Numbered from the stretch's first letter, positions 11,502-20,430 are shown. The stretch is DNA of 64,000 nt from Xenophilus sp. L33 (GCF_009765735.1 NZ_LMUW01000070.1:1-64000), one strand, 5' to 3'. The notes: a model not told the origin generated them from the sequence alone. Translations and numbers: made by a program.

Positions 11502-12761
11502 TCACGAGACGCGCTCCGTGGACATCGGCGCACGCGTCGCGATCGGCGCCGGCGCGGCGACCTGTTCCGGCTGTTCCGCCTGCGCGGCCACGGAGCGCAG
11601 CAACCCGGTCTCCGCCAGCGGCCGCCCCAGCACGGTCTCGAGCAGGCGATGCGCCGCGCGCTGCCAGGTGAATTGCGCGGCATGCACGCGGCCGCGACGC
11701 CGCAGGTCGTCGCGCAGCGCGGCGTCTTCGCAGACCCGCGCCAGCTGCCGCGCCCATTGCCCCGGATCGTGCGCATCGGCCCACAGCGCGGCTTCGCCGC
11801 AGACCTCGGGCAAGGCGCCGCAGGGTGCGACCACCGTCGGGCAGCCAAGGGTCATCGCTTCCAGCGGCGGCAGGCCGAAGCCTTCGGTGGTGGACGGAAA
11901 GGCCAGCGCGGCCGCCTGCTGCAGCAGCCCGGCCAGTTGCTCGTCGCTGACGAAGCCGAGGAACTGCACGTTCGGCGGCACCCGCAACCCGCGCCGTTCG
12001 AAGTCCTCGCGGCGCGCCGGACCGAAGAGCGCCAGCGTGACATCGGCCAGCGCCGGCGACTCGAAGGCCTTCAGCAGCACCGCGATGTTCTTGTGCGGCT
12101 GGGTGTTGGCCAGCGCGACCACGTAGCGCCGGCCGGCCAGCGCCGCGGAGTCGGCCTTGGCCGGGTCCGGCACCAGCCGCAGCACGTGGTCGCAGCCGTT
12201 GTGGATCACGCGGATGCGCGCCGCGGCGGCGACGCCGAAATGGTCCAGTTCCTCGCGCGAGAATCCGGAGACGGTGAGCAGGCCGCGATTGCGCCGGCCC
12301 AGCATCGGCAACACCAGCCGGTACCAGGTCTGGAAGGCGCGCGAATAGGAGCCGGGCGAGCTGTAGACCTGGGCGTCGTGCACCATCGTGAAGGCATCGC
12401 GGTGCCACACCGGGCCGATGTTGCACAGGCTCACCAGCGTGTCGCCGCGGGCGCGCCGTGGCAGCACCAGCTGCTCCCAGAGCGCGCCGCTCAGGCGCCG
12501 CCGCAAGCTGCCCATCTCGCTCGTGCGCGTCTCGCATTCGATGCGGATGCGCGTCAGCCGCAGGTCCTTCGGCGGGCCGCCCGGCACGACCACGCGGCAC
12601 GGCATCGCATCGGCCAGCGCGGGGTTGTCGGCCAGCACGCCGTCGAGCGCCACCAGCAGTTCGCGCGCCACGCGGTAGACGCCGGAGCGGCTGGTCGAGG
12701 GCTGCAGGAACTTGCCGTTGATGACAAGCCGCACCGGCGGATCAACGAGGTTGCTCGGCAT
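11502..12761 (-). CDS. Family 4 glycosyltransferase
   Basis: A GT-B glycosyltransferase of 419 residues. The donor-binding motif is clear: FPSTTEGFGLPPLEAMTLGCPTVV (glutamates of E-x7-E), preceded by ALANTQPHKNIAVLLKAF. The N-terminal half has VYRVARELL, typical of GT4 enzymes acting on lipid-linked oligosaccharide. Its start lies 20 bp inside the upstream flippase gene, so the two are translationally linked. The last ~40 residues are Ala/Pro-rich and probably not part of the fold. The sugar is unknown. Confidence 0.87.
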   Translation of the reverse strand: MPSNLVDPPVRLVINGKFLQPSTSRSGVYRVARELLVALDGVLADNPALADAMPCRVVVPGGPPKDLRLTRIRIECETRTSEMGSLRRRLSGALWEQLVLPRRARGDTLVSLCNIGPVWHRDAFTMVHDAQVYSSPGSYSRAFQTWYRLVLPMLGRRNRGLLTVSGFSREELDHFGVAAAARIRVIHNGCDHVLRLVPDPAKADSAALAGRRYVVALANTQPHKNIAVLLKAFESPALADVTLALFGPARREDFERRGLRVPPNVQFLGFVSDEQLAGLLQQAAALAFPSTTEGFGLPPLEAMTLGCPTVVAPCGALPEVCGEAALWADAHDPGQWARQLARVCEDAALRDDLRRRGRVHAAQFTWQRAAHRLLETVLGRPLAETGLLRSVAAQAEQPEQVAAPAPIATRAPMSTERVS

Positions 12762-14304
12762 GGGCCTCCCGGGTGCATGACGGCGCCGGCGTGCGGCGGA
12801 TCGGCGGCGGCGTGCGGCGCGAGCGCAGCTGCCGCCAGCGGCCGCGCGTGATGTCGAGCAGGTGCCGCTCCAGGCCGGCCGGCCGGCCCGCCAGCCGCCA
12901 GGCCAGCCAGGCGGCGGCGACGTAGAGCAGCAGGTAGGCCACCGCGACCGTTGCCGCCGAAGCCCACAACGCGATCACGCCGGTGCAGGCCAGCACCAGC
13001 GGCCGGGTCAGCCAGAGCAGCGCGGCGCCGGGCAGCAGCGCGCAGAGCGGCCGCCACAGGGTCAGCAGCTGCGCGCCGATGCCGACCTCGGCCAGCTCCC
13101 GCACGATGAAGAGCGCGACCGCGGTGCCGGCCGCAGTGGCGATCGCGCTGGCCGCGATCGCACCCGGAATGCCGAAGCGCACCGCCCCCAGCCACACCAG
13201 CGGCAGCCGCACCGCCAGCTCCACCAGGGTGCGCACGGCCAGCCAGCGGGTGCGGTCGAGAGTCATCGCCAACGGGCCCATCAAGGTCGCGGGCAGGCCG
13301 AGCAGCGCGACCGCACTGATCCAGCGCAGCCATTCGGCCGCCATGCCCCAGCGCGGGCCCAGCGCGATCCGCACCAGCACTTCCGGCCACAGCAGGGTCA
13401 GGCCCAGCACCGGCACCATCAGGAGCGCGATCGCGTGCGACAGCTGCAGGAAGCGCGAGCCGCGCTTGTCGCCGGCGGAGGCCAGCGCCGCCATCGCCGG
13501 ACGCGACAGCGGCTGCACCAGCGCCTGGATCGGGATCTCGGAGACCTGCTTGCCCATCGCGTATTCGCCGAAGGCGGCCACGCTGGTCAGTCGCGGCAGC
13601 ATGAGCCGATCGATCTGCCAGTTGAGCGCGGTGCCGAGCTGCGTGAGGAAGTTCCAGCCGACCAGGCTGGAGAAGCGCGTCCATTCGACCAGCGTCAGGC
13701 GCGGACGCAGCGGCGCGATCACGTACGACAGCACGCTGGTGACCAGCGGCGCGCAGACCGAGGCCGCCGCGATCGCCCAGTAGCTGCGCGTCGCGACCGC
13801 GATCGTGACCGAGACGACCAGCGCCATCGCCTTGCCCGACAGCTCCATGAGCGCATCGGGCCGGAAGTTGAAGGCCCGCGCGAATTCGACCATGCGCGGG
13901 CTGACCAGGCCGCGCAGCGCCGGCGCCAGCGCCAGCACCGCGAGCAAGGCGGTCAGGCGCGGCTCGTCGTTGAAGGCGGCCAGCGGCCAGGCGACCGCCA
14001 CCACGAACAGGGCGATGACCGCGCCGCGCAGCAGGCTCAGCGTGAAGGCGGTGTGCAGCATGTCGGGCGTCAGGCTCGACACCCGGATCAGCGCCGCGAC
14101 CATCGGCAACTCGAACAGCGCCTCGATCACGTAGACCGCGGCCATCGCCATCGCCACCAGGCCGAACTCGGCCGGCCCCAGGAAGCGCGCCAGGCACAGC
14201 AGCATCGCCAGGTCGATCAGCTTGGCGCCCAGGCGGGTGCCGATGGTCCAGGCGCCCGCCCCGACCGCGCGGCTGGCCATGCTCGGTGCCTCAGGCGTCG
14301 CCAT
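12742..14304 (-). CDS. Wzx-like oligosaccharide flippase
   Basis: This 520-residue polytopic protein (about 12-14 hydrophobic helices) belongs to the MOP/PST superfamily. It is expected to flip undecaprenyl-linked EPS repeat units to the periplasm. The N-terminal AWTIGTRLGAKLIDLAMLLCLARFLGPAEFG is characteristic of this family. The ATG at 14304 is chosen because GGAGGA lies seven bases upstream; an in-frame ATG at 14358 is less likely. It overlaps the polymerase gene by 14 bp and the next glycosyltransferase by 20 bp. The basic C-terminal tail is cytoplasmic. Confidence 0.87.
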   Translation of the reverse strand: MATPEAPSMASRAVGAGAWTIGTRLGAKLIDLAMLLCLARFLGPAEFGLVAMAMAAVYVIEALFELPMVAALIRVSSLTPDMLHTAFTLSLLRGAVIALFVVAVAWPLAAFNDEPRLTALLAVLALAPALRGLVSPRMVEFARAFNFRPDALMELSGKAMALVVSVTIAVATRSYWAIAAASVCAPLVTSVLSYVIAPLRPRLTLVEWTRFSSLVGWNFLTQLGTALNWQIDRLMLPRLTSVAAFGEYAMGKQVSEIPIQALVQPLSRPAMAALASAGDKRGSRFLQLSHAIALLMVPVLGLTLLWPEVLVRIALGPRWGMAAEWLRWISAVALLGLPATLMGPLAMTLDRTRWLAVRTLVELAVRLPLVWLGAVRFGIPGAIAASAIATAAGTAVALFIVRELAEVGIGAQLLTLWRPLCALLPGAALLWLTRPLVLACTGVIALWASAATVAVAYLLLYVAAAWLAWRLAGRPAGLERHLLDITRGRWRQLRSRRTPPPIRRTPAPSCTREAHAEQPR

Positions 14305-15775
14305 GGGCGGTCCTCCGGTCGATGGCGAGCCGAGGTGCGGATGAAGGCTGCGTGACATGGCGCAGCCGATGCAGCGCCAACGTCGCGGTCCGCAGCGGCG
14401 GCATCGCGATCGCCGCGGCGAAGCCGTAGAGGAAGGCGTTGGAAAGCCCGAAGTCCGGCGCGGTGCCGACCATCAGGCTGGTGGCGAAAGGCGGCAGATA
14501 GCACCAGCGGATCGCGGACAGCAAGGCGCGCCCTTCCTCGTCGCCCGGGCGCGCCCGCCGCAGCAGCAGGCTCTGCAGCACGAACATGAAGTAGAAGGCA
14601 GCGCCGAGCAGCCCGACATTGCTGGCCAGCGCCACCGCGAAGTTGGAGGCCCGCGTGCCGCCGAGGCCGACGCCCAGGCCGTGCGTGGCCATCAGCGCCT
14701 GCCACGACACGCGGGTCCACATGCCGCGTTCCTCGAACGAACTGGTGCCGGACTTCTGCAGCACCATGACGTCGACCATCTCGCGCATCGGGTCGAGGAT
14801 CTGCGGCACCGCGATGACGATCCAGAGCGCGACGCCGAGCGCCGCCGCACCGAGCCAGAATTCGCTCGACAGGCCCCGCCGCAGGTACGGGTTGCGGCCG
14901 GCGGCCAGCAGCCGCCAGCACCATTCGGCGGCGGCGGCCGCGCCGAAGACGCCGATGCCGAGGTAGGCCGCCGACGAGGTCGAGAGCCACGCCAGCAGCA
15001 GCAGGAGGCCCATCAGCACCGGCACCACGCGGTCGCGCAGCGTTCCCGCCGGCATGGCGCGGCGAAAGAAGTAGAGCGCCGCCAAAAAGCTCAGTGACAG
15101 GCCGCCGAAGGACGAGGCCTCGGGCATCAGGCCCACCACCCGCTTGCTGTCGAGGATCTCGACGTCGGTGAGCAAGGCGTAGCTGGCGGTGCGAAACGCC
15201 TCCAGCACCGAATCCAGCGGCAGGAACTGGGAGGCCAGGTCGAGGAAGCCGGTGAGCACCGTCATCGCCGCGCCCAGGCAGAGTGCGGCCAGCGCGTGCC
15301 GCCGCATCGCCGGCTCGCGCAGCATGCCGGCGAAGCTGAAGACCGCCAGCACCGAGATGCCGATGTAGATGAACTGCGAGACGTTCTGCACCGTCGGCAC
15401 CAGCAGCGCGGTGTCCGACAAGGCGCCGGCGCGCACAGGCACGATCTGCACCATGTTGGCGAAGAAGCGCGGCATGAAGACGGTCACGACGCAGGCCACC
15501 AGCCAGAACAGGAAGAGCAGCAGCAGCCCGGAGCGCTTCATCGCCGCGTCGAAGGCCTGCGCCATGCCGCGTGCGCTGCCCAGCTGCCTGGCGATCAACA
15601 GCATCGCGACGATTGGCGTGGGCGTCAGCGTGAGGCCGCCGGTCACCTCGGTCGGGATCGCGGCGAAGGAACCGAAGGACATCGAGGCGAAGAAGAGGTA
15701 GAGCAGCGCCTCCTTCCGTCTGAACAGAGTCCAGGCGGCGGCGCTCCAGAAGATGGCGATCGGAATGGCTTCCAT
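14291..15775 (-). CDS. Wzy-like O-antigen/EPS polymerase
   Basis: A 494-residue integral membrane protein with about ten or more hydrophobic helices and a large periplasmic loop around residues 290-370. Its position between the flippase and a glycosyltransferase makes it the likely polymerase joining repeat units in the periplasm. Family sequences diverge strongly, so assignment rests on topology, length and context rather than on a motif. The loop HGLGVGLGGTRASNF resembles the small conserved Wzy_C-type patch. It starts 12 bp after the upstream glycosyltransferase. Confidence 0.75.
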   Translation of the reverse strand: MEAIPIAIFWSAAAWTLFRRKEALLYLFFASMSFGSFAAIPTEVTGGLTLTPTPIVAMLLIARQLGSARGMAQAFDAAMKRSGLLLLFLFWLVACVVTVFMPRFFANMVQIVPVRAGALSDTALLVPTVQNVSQFIYIGISVLAVFSFAGMLREPAMRRHALAALCLGAAMTVLTGFLDLASQFLPLDSVLEAFRTASYALLTDVEILDSKRVVGLMPEASSFGGLSLSFLAALYFFRRAMPAGTLRDRVVPVLMGLLLLLAWLSTSSAAYLGIGVFGAAAAAEWCWRLLAAGRNPYLRRGLSSEFWLGAAALGVALWIVIAVPQILDPMREMVDVMVLQKSGTSSFEERGMWTRVSWQALMATHGLGVGLGGTRASNFAVALASNVGLLGAAFYFMFVLQSLLLRRARPGDEEGRALLSAIRWCYLPPFATSLMVGTAPDFGLSNAFLYGFAAAIAMPPLRTATLALHRLRHVTQPSSAPRLAIDRRTAHGDA

Positions 15776-15787
15776 GGCTCTTGCGAA

Positions 15788-16888
15788 TCAGATCAGCGCG
15801 CAGCGGCGGCCCGCGACCAGCGACTCGATGAGCGAGCCGAGCCGCGTCTTGAACAGCGCCGTGTCGAAGCCGCGCGCATGCGCCTGCATCGCATCCGGAT
15901 GGAAGTCGTCCTGCGACGCCTCGAAGCGCTCGATCGCATCGGCCAGCGCCTGGGTCGTCTGCGCGTGGAACAGCAGCCCGGTGGCGCCGTCGACCACGGT
16001 CTCGAGCGCGCCGCCCTTGGCGAAGGCGATCACCGGCCGGCCGCTGGCCATGGCCTCCAGCGGCACGATGCCGAAGTCCTCGACGCCCGGGAAGAGCAGC
16101 GCCTTGCAGTGCGCGAGATGGTGCGTCATGGTCGCGTCGTCGACCGCCCCGAGGAATTCGACTTCGGGCCCGGCCAGCCGCCTGAGCGCCGCGTCGGCAC
16201 CCGAGCCGAGCACCACCAGCCGCCGGCCGAGGCGGCTGCAAGCCTCCACCGCGATCTCGATCTTCTTGTAGGGCGTGATCTGGCCGGCGCACAGGTAATA
16301 GTCGCCCACCACATGGGCCGCACCGAAGCGTGCGAGGTTCACCGGCGGATGCACCACATGCGCGCTGCGCCGGTAATAGCGCTCGATGCGCCGAGCGACA
16401 TAGGCCGAATTGGCGATGAAGTGATCGACCCGGTGCGAGGTGCTGACATCCCACTGTCGCAATGGCGGCGCGGTGAGCGACATCAATGCGCGGGTGACCG
16501 GACCGGCCGCCGCACGGTATTGGGGATAGAGATCCCAGATGTAGCGCATCGGCGAATGGCAGTAGCAGATGTGGGTCGCATCCGGGCCCGGAATGATGCC
16601 CTTGGCCGGCCCCGACTCGCTCGAGATGATCAGGTCGTAGCCGGTGAGGTCGAAGGACTCCAGCGCGAAGGGCATCAGCGGCAGCATCTTCTGGTAGTGC
16701 CGCACGCCGCCGATGCGCTGCAGGAACGAGGTCGTGATGCGATGCCGGCGCAGCTTCTCGGAGATCGCATCGGCATCGCACACCAGCGTGAAGATGTCCG
16801 CCTGCGGATACAGGTCGGCCAGCACCTCGAGCACCTTCTCGCCCCCGCGCATGCCGACCAGCCAGTAGTGGACCAATGCGACCTTCAA
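15788..16888 (-). CDS. Family 4 glycosyltransferase (WbaZ-like)
   Basis: This 366-residue GT-B enzyme resembles WbaZ-type mannosyltransferases. Family marks are KVALVHYWLVGMRGGEKVLE at the N-terminus, ICYCHSPMRYIWDLY, and the donor motif FPGVEDFGIVPLEAMASGRPVIAF. It may add the second sugar after the initiating transferase because it follows that gene directly. The start codon is TTG at 16888: the conserved N-terminus begins exactly there, and GGAG lies upstream at normal distance. The identity of the sugar is inferred only from family resemblance. Confidence 0.87.
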   Translation of the reverse strand: MKVALVHYWLVGMRGGEKVLEVLADLYPQADIFTLVCDADAISEKLRRHRITTSFLQRIGGVRHYQKMLPLMPFALESFDLTGYDLIISSESGPAKGIIPGPDATHICYCHSPMRYIWDLYPQYRAAAGPVTRALMSLTAPPLRQWDVSTSHRVDHFIANSAYVARRIERYYRRSAHVVHPPVNLARFGAAHVVGDYYLCAGQITPYKKIEIAVEACSRLGRRLVVLGSGADAALRRLAGPEVEFLGAVDDATMTHHLAHCKALLFPGVEDFGIVPLEAMASGRPVIAFAKGGALETVVDGATGLLFHAQTTQALADAIERFEASQDDFHPDAMQAHARGFDTALFKTRLGSLIESLVAGRRCALI

Positions 16889-16922
16889 TGCAGTCTCCGT
16901 CGGTGCGTCATGCCGGGCTTCC

Positions 16923-18344
16923 TCAATAGGCGTTCTTGTTGATGAAGCCCTTGAGCAGGGTCAGGCCGATGATCTGCAGGTCGAAGCGCAGCGACCAGTT
17001 CTGGATGTAGTGGATGTCGCATTCCACCCGCTTGGCCAGGTCGGTCGATCCGCGCCAGCCGTTGACCTGCGCCCAGCCGGTGATGCCGGCCTTGACCATG
17101 TGCTTCTTCATGTAGTCGGGGATCTGGTGCTTGAACTGCTCGACGAACATCGGCCGCTCCGGCCGCGGCCCGACGATCGACATGTCGCCCAGCAGCACGT
17201 TGACGAACTGCGGCAGCTCGTCGAAGCTGGTCTTGCGCAGGAAGGCACCGACCCGCGTCGCCCGCGACTCGCCGGCCTTGGCCCAGACCGCGCCGGTCTT
17301 CTGCTCCACGTCCACCGGCATGGAGCGGAACTTGTACATCCAGAACCTCTTGTTGTTCCAGCTGACCCGCTCCTGCCGGTAGAAGACCGGCCCCGGCGAA
17401 CTGAGCTTGACCGCGATCGCGATCACCAGCATCAAGGGCGAGATGAGGCCGAGGATCATCAGTGCCAGCACCCGGTCCTCGATCGCCTTGACCAGCCGCG
17501 CCGCGCCTTGCAAGGGCGTCTGTTGCAGGGTGATGACCGGCAGGCCCAGCAACTCTTCCACGGAGTGATTCAGCAGGTGCAGGCCGAAGAGGTCCGGCAC
17601 CAGCTTGACGTCCGCGGTCGAATGCTTGAGCTGGCTGAGCGCGTACGAGATCCGCGTCTGGTCGCGCATCGGCAAGGCCAGCCACACCAGGTCGACATTG
17701 CGCGACTCGACGTAGCCCGCCAGGTTGTCGATCAGGCCCAGCATCGGTGCACCGGTCAGTTCGCTGCGGTCCGAATGCGTCGCGAACCAGCCGCGCACCT
17801 CGATGCCGCAGGCGTCGTCGCGCTGGATCGCATCGACCAGCCGCTGCGCTTCCGGATTGGCGCCGACCACGACCGACGACCGCGTGTCGGTGCGCTGCGC
17901 GCTCAGCCAGCGCGCGACCGCCCGCACGCCCATGCGCAGCAGCAGTGCCCCACCGACGCTCAAGGCCAGCCAGTTGGCCCACCACAGGCGCGAGGTCTGC
18001 TGGCCGTCGCGGGTCGCCAATGCGAAGACCGCCATCAGGCAGAACATCAGCAGCCAGAGCGTCAATAGCTTGGAAGTCTCGGCCGTCACCGCGCGGCTGC
18101 GCCAGCGCCGATAGAGCGAACTGCCGTTGAGGACGATCAACGCGAACAGCACGCCGCGGCTGATCGTGTGCACGTAGTCGGCACCCATTTCCAGATGCCC
18201 GAATCGCGCCTCGAAAGCCAGCACCCCGCCCAGCACGAAGATCAGCAGATCGCCGACGCGCAGGACCAGGTCGAGCAGCGGATTGAATTTCCCCGCCGCC
18301 GAAAGTGGCGTGCCGCGAAACCCGGTTGCAGAAGTAGACAGCAT
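16923..18344 (-). CDS. Undecaprenyl-phosphate glucose phosphotransferase (WcaJ-like)
   Basis: This 473-residue enzyme starts EPS repeat synthesis by moving glucose-1-phosphate from UDP-glucose to undecaprenyl phosphate. It has four N-terminal membrane helices, a CoA-binding-like cytoplasmic domain, a fifth helix (LALMILGLISPLMLVIAIAV) and the catalytic block KLSSPGPVFYRQERV...FWMYKFRSM...DELPQFVNVLLGDMSIVGPRPE. These are intact polyprenyl-phosphate hexose transferase motifs. I chose ATG 18344; GTG 18383 in frame would add 13 residues, and neither has a strong ribosome site. It is the first gene of the eight-gene minus-strand EPS operon, behind a sigma-54-like promoter. Confidence 0.88.
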   Translation of the reverse strand: MLSTSATGFRGTPLSAAGKFNPLLDLVLRVGDLLIFVLGGVLAFEARFGHLEMGADYVHTISRGVLFALIVLNGSSLYRRWRSRAVTAETSKLLTLWLLMFCLMAVFALATRDGQQTSRLWWANWLALSVGGALLLRMGVRAVARWLSAQRTDTRSSVVVGANPEAQRLVDAIQRDDACGIEVRGWFATHSDRSELTGAPMLGLIDNLAGYVESRNVDLVWLALPMRDQTRISYALSQLKHSTADVKLVPDLFGLHLLNHSVEELLGLPVITLQQTPLQGAARLVKAIEDRVLALMILGLISPLMLVIAIAVKLSSPGPVFYRQERVSWNNKRFWMYKFRSMPVDVEQKTGAVWAKAGESRATRVGAFLRKTSFDELPQFVNVLLGDMSIVGPRPERPMFVEQFKHQIPDYMKKHMVKAGITGWAQVNGWRGSTDLAKRVECDIHYIQNWSLRFDLQIIGLTLLKGFINKNAY

Positions 18345-18441
18345 CAAACTTGCCCGAAGGCCCACTTTGAACAGCCATGTCACCGACTTTGGATCGGACC
18401 GAAATGTCTCCTGCCGTCTTTATTCGTTGCTTTTTACGGTC

Positions 18442-18457
18442 GCAATTTCGGTGCCAA
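18442..18457 (-). promoter_or_regulatory. Sigma-54 promoter of the minus-strand EPS operon
   Basis: On the minus strand the sequence is TTGGCACcgaaaTTGC, a perfect TGGCAC-N5-TTGC -24/-12 element with GG and GC ten bases apart. The predicted start is near 18430, some 50-85 bp before the candidate wcaJ starts. It lies in a noticeably AT-richer stretch. Confidence 0.75.
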
Positions 18458-18837
18458 TAATTGGAGTGACGCGAGTAACAGCAAATGACGAATTGCGCTC
18501 CGAATCGCCAATTCCTCTTACTTAAGTTCTCAAATATCAGGCGAATGTAACGAGCGAGACACGAACTGCGGGCAATTAAGTCGTAATGACTCGTTCGCAA
18601 ATTGGGGCAATAAGCAGCTGAATTGGGGTCTGTCGTCGACAGGCGGACCTCGCCGATCGAAGCCGCGGCTCGCGGAGGTCAGCAACTGGACGGCATGCAC
18701 GGTCTTGGGGCAGCGTGAGCGCCATTGCCGGACTCTTTCATCACGCCGTGCATTGCGCGATGAGACGAGGCCAAGACGATTGCCGTCTTCCACGTCGCCG
18801 GCTTCATGTGCGCATCGACGCACGCATCAAGAACGCA
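18458..18837. other. AT-richer intergenic control region upstream of the EPS operon
   Basis: No convincing gene is seen in this stretch between the EPS operon and tRNA-Asn. It contains a ctgtcg-t-cgacag palindrome at 18630-18642, about 180 bp upstream of the sigma-54 element, and an agtc-gtaat-gact dyad near 18578-18590. Both are plausible enhancer-binding protein sites at normal distance, but neither matches a site I know. Confidence 0.45.
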
Positions 18838-18877
18838 CAAAGGAAAATGCCCCGCTACCTTGTGAGTAGCGGGGCAT
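18838..18877 (-). terminator. Intrinsic terminator of tRNA-Asn
   Basis: A 12-bp stem (atgccccgctac / gtagcggggcat, 18847-18877) with a short loop is followed on the minus strand by TTTTCCTTT. It lies 23 bp after the tRNA 3' end. Confidence 0.9.
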
Positions 18878-18899
18878 CCAGTGGCCTTGCGGCTTGTAG

Positions 18900-18975
18900 T
18901 GGCTCCTCGACCTGGGCTCGAACCAGGGACCTACGGATTAACAGTCCGGCGCTCTACCGACTGAGCTATCGAGGA
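18900..18975 (-). tRNA. tRNA-Asn (GTT)
   Basis: A 76-base cloverleaf including an encoded CCA. The acceptor arm is TCCTCGA/TCGAGGA, the D-loop has the AGCTCAGTCGGTAGAGC pattern, and the anticodon loop CTGTTAA carries GTT. The T-arm has GGTTCGAGCC. A terminator follows directly. Confidence 0.97.
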
Positions 18976-19034
18976 ACAAGCCTCAGATTATAGCGTGGTT
19001 TTTGGGGCCTTCCGGAGACACGCGAAGTTCGTCG

Positions 19035-19814
19035 CTAGAAAAGCATCGGCTCGTCCGGAGGCAGGTCCTTCGGCACCTTGGGAGCCTTGCGCGGCGCGAC
19101 CACTTTCGCCGCCTTCGGCGCCTTTGCCGGCAGCGGCTCCGCCGTCATCGCCAGCCGCTCCGCCGCGTAGTGGTTCATGAACTCCATCGACTGCTGCGCC
19201 GGCGCATCGAGCCACTCCGCGTACTGCGCCTCCGGCAGGATGACCACCATGCGCTTGTCCTGCATCTCGGGCGGCAGTTCGGGGTTGGGCCGGTGCATGT
19301 GCTTCATCAGCGGATGCGCGTCGGCGTTGATCGTCAGCATCGCGAAGCTGTCGACCCATTCGCCGCTCGGCGTGCGCCAGGGTTGCCACAGGCCGGCCAC
19401 GCCGAGCGTCTCGTCGTTGGCGGCCTCGAAGCGGGTCGGAACATGGGTGCCGCTGCGCCAGTCGGGCTCGTAGATGGCTTCGCACGGCACGATGCAATGC
19501 CGCGCCTTGGCCCAGGCGTTCTTGAAGCTCGGCAGGCTGGCGACGGTTTCGCTGCGGGCGTTGTACGTGCGCACGCCGTACCTGATGTCCTTGGCGAAGC
19601 CGGGGAGCAGGCCGAAATGCGCCATCACCACCTCGAAGTCCGGCACCGCCTCGTCGCCGCTCGAACGCTCGCCCGGCCGGCGGACGATCGGGGCGAGTTG
19701 CGTCGGGTAGACATGGGCGCTGCCGCGTGGCGCTTCCCAGTCGGCGGGCAGGACGATACCGTAGTGCCGCAGGTAGTAGGCGCGGCGTCGCTCGGAGATG
19801 TAGTGGCTGCACAT
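19035..19814 (-). CDS. SRAP-domain protein (YedK/HMCES family)
   Basis: This 259-residue protein is predicted to form a stable thiazolidine crosslink with abasic sites in single-stranded DNA and shield them during replication. The catalytic Cys is residue 2 (MCSHY), exposed after Met removal. Other active-site blocks are TYNARSETV, CIVPCEAIYEPDW and MHRPNPELPPEM. The core is intact. The C-terminal ~35 residues are Lys/Ala/Pro-rich and not part of the fold. It stands alone between tRNA-Asn and small hypothetical genes. Some family members were once annotated as peptidases. Confidence 0.92.
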   Translation of the reverse strand: MCSHYISERRRAYYLRHYGIVLPADWEAPRGSAHVYPTQLAPIVRRPGERSSGDEAVPDFEVVMAHFGLLPGFAKDIRYGVRTYNARSETVASLPSFKNAWAKARHCIVPCEAIYEPDWRSGTHVPTRFEAANDETLGVAGLWQPWRTPSGEWVDSFAMLTINADAHPLMKHMHRPNPELPPEMQDKRMVVILPEAQYAEWLDAPAQQSMEFMNHYAAERLAMTAEPLPAKAPKAAKVVAPRKAPKVPKDLPPDEPMLF

Positions 19815-19842
19815 GGGCGCAGCCTAGCGGATTCGTGCCGGC

Positions 19843-20043
19843 CTATTCGGGCTGCGGCCAAGTGGCCGACACCGGCTCCAGCCAGCGCGCCGCCGCCTGC
19901 ACCGGGGGCAGCGCGCGCAGCCGCTCGTTGCGCCAGAGGTCGGCCGCGACCTCCTCCAGCTGCTCCGGATCGACCGTGCGCCACTGCCGCTGCAGTTGGT
20001 GCGCGCAAGCTGCGATCCAGATGTCGGCGTCGATGGGGTCCAT
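19843..20043 (-). CDS. Small hypothetical protein, 66 residues
   Basis: I do not recognise this protein. It begins MDPIDADIWIAACAHQLQRQW and is predicted to be mostly helical, acidic in the middle (DPEQLEEVAADLW) and Trp-rich (four Trp in 66 residues). It has no signal peptide or membrane span. It starts 228 bp upstream of the SRAP gene's ATG on the same strand and may be cotranscribed with it. Balanced composition and the absence of a better frame support a real gene. Confidence 0.6.
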   Translation of the reverse strand: MDPIDADIWIAACAHQLQRQWRTVDPEQLEEVAADLWRNERLRALPPVQAAARWLEPVSATWPQPE

Positions 20044-20100
20044 GGGCGATACTGTACGCCCATCCAGTATTTTTGCAAATGTTTGCAGTCGGGTGCAGGG

Positions 20101-20349
20101 CTATCCGACCGGATCCGCGTTCTCGTCCTCGCCCGGCAGCCGCGGGCCGCGCGAGCTGTCGCCCGTCATGCGCTGCAGCGCCTCGACACCGGCGACCAGC
20201 GCCAGCAGCCAGTTGTCGTAGGGATCCGGGGAAACGGAAAGCGGCTTGAAGACCGCCGCATCGTCGGTGCTCTCGATCAGCACCCAGTGGAAGACGCCCG
20301 GCCGCGGTTCCTCGACCTTGACGGCGATCGATCTCAGATGGTCTGTCAT
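20101..20349 (-). CDS. Small protein related to the one at 39543-39860
   Basis: This 82-residue soluble protein has no recognised function. It starts MTDHLRSIAVKVEEPRPGVF, followed by HWVLIESTDD. The pattern V-x-E-x-x-P-x-x-FHWVL(I/M)E and a later A-L-x-x-(L/M) helix also occur in the 105-residue protein at 39543-39860, so the two appear to be paralogs. ATG 20349 is chosen because the shared pattern begins just after it; the frame extends upstream without similarity. It ends in an acidic tail (PGEDENADPVG). Confidence 0.65.
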   Translation of the reverse strand: MTDHLRSIAVKVEEPRPGVFHWVLIESTDDAAVFKPLSVSPDPYDNWLLALVAGVEALQRMTGDSSRGPRLPGEDENADPVG

Positions 20350-20430
20350 GGCCCGCAGTGTGGAGCCGCGCCGCCGGGGCGTCCACTGGCGCAGGTTCGC
20401 CAAACGATGTAGGGCGACGACTCTGCGGAC

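Noticed and set aside
12862..14355. Long plus-strand open frame (497 codons) opposite the flippase gene
   Set aside because: Its product is Arg/Gln/His-rich with no domain, typical of antisense frames in high-GC DNA; the minus-strand flippase in the same place has clear membrane helices.
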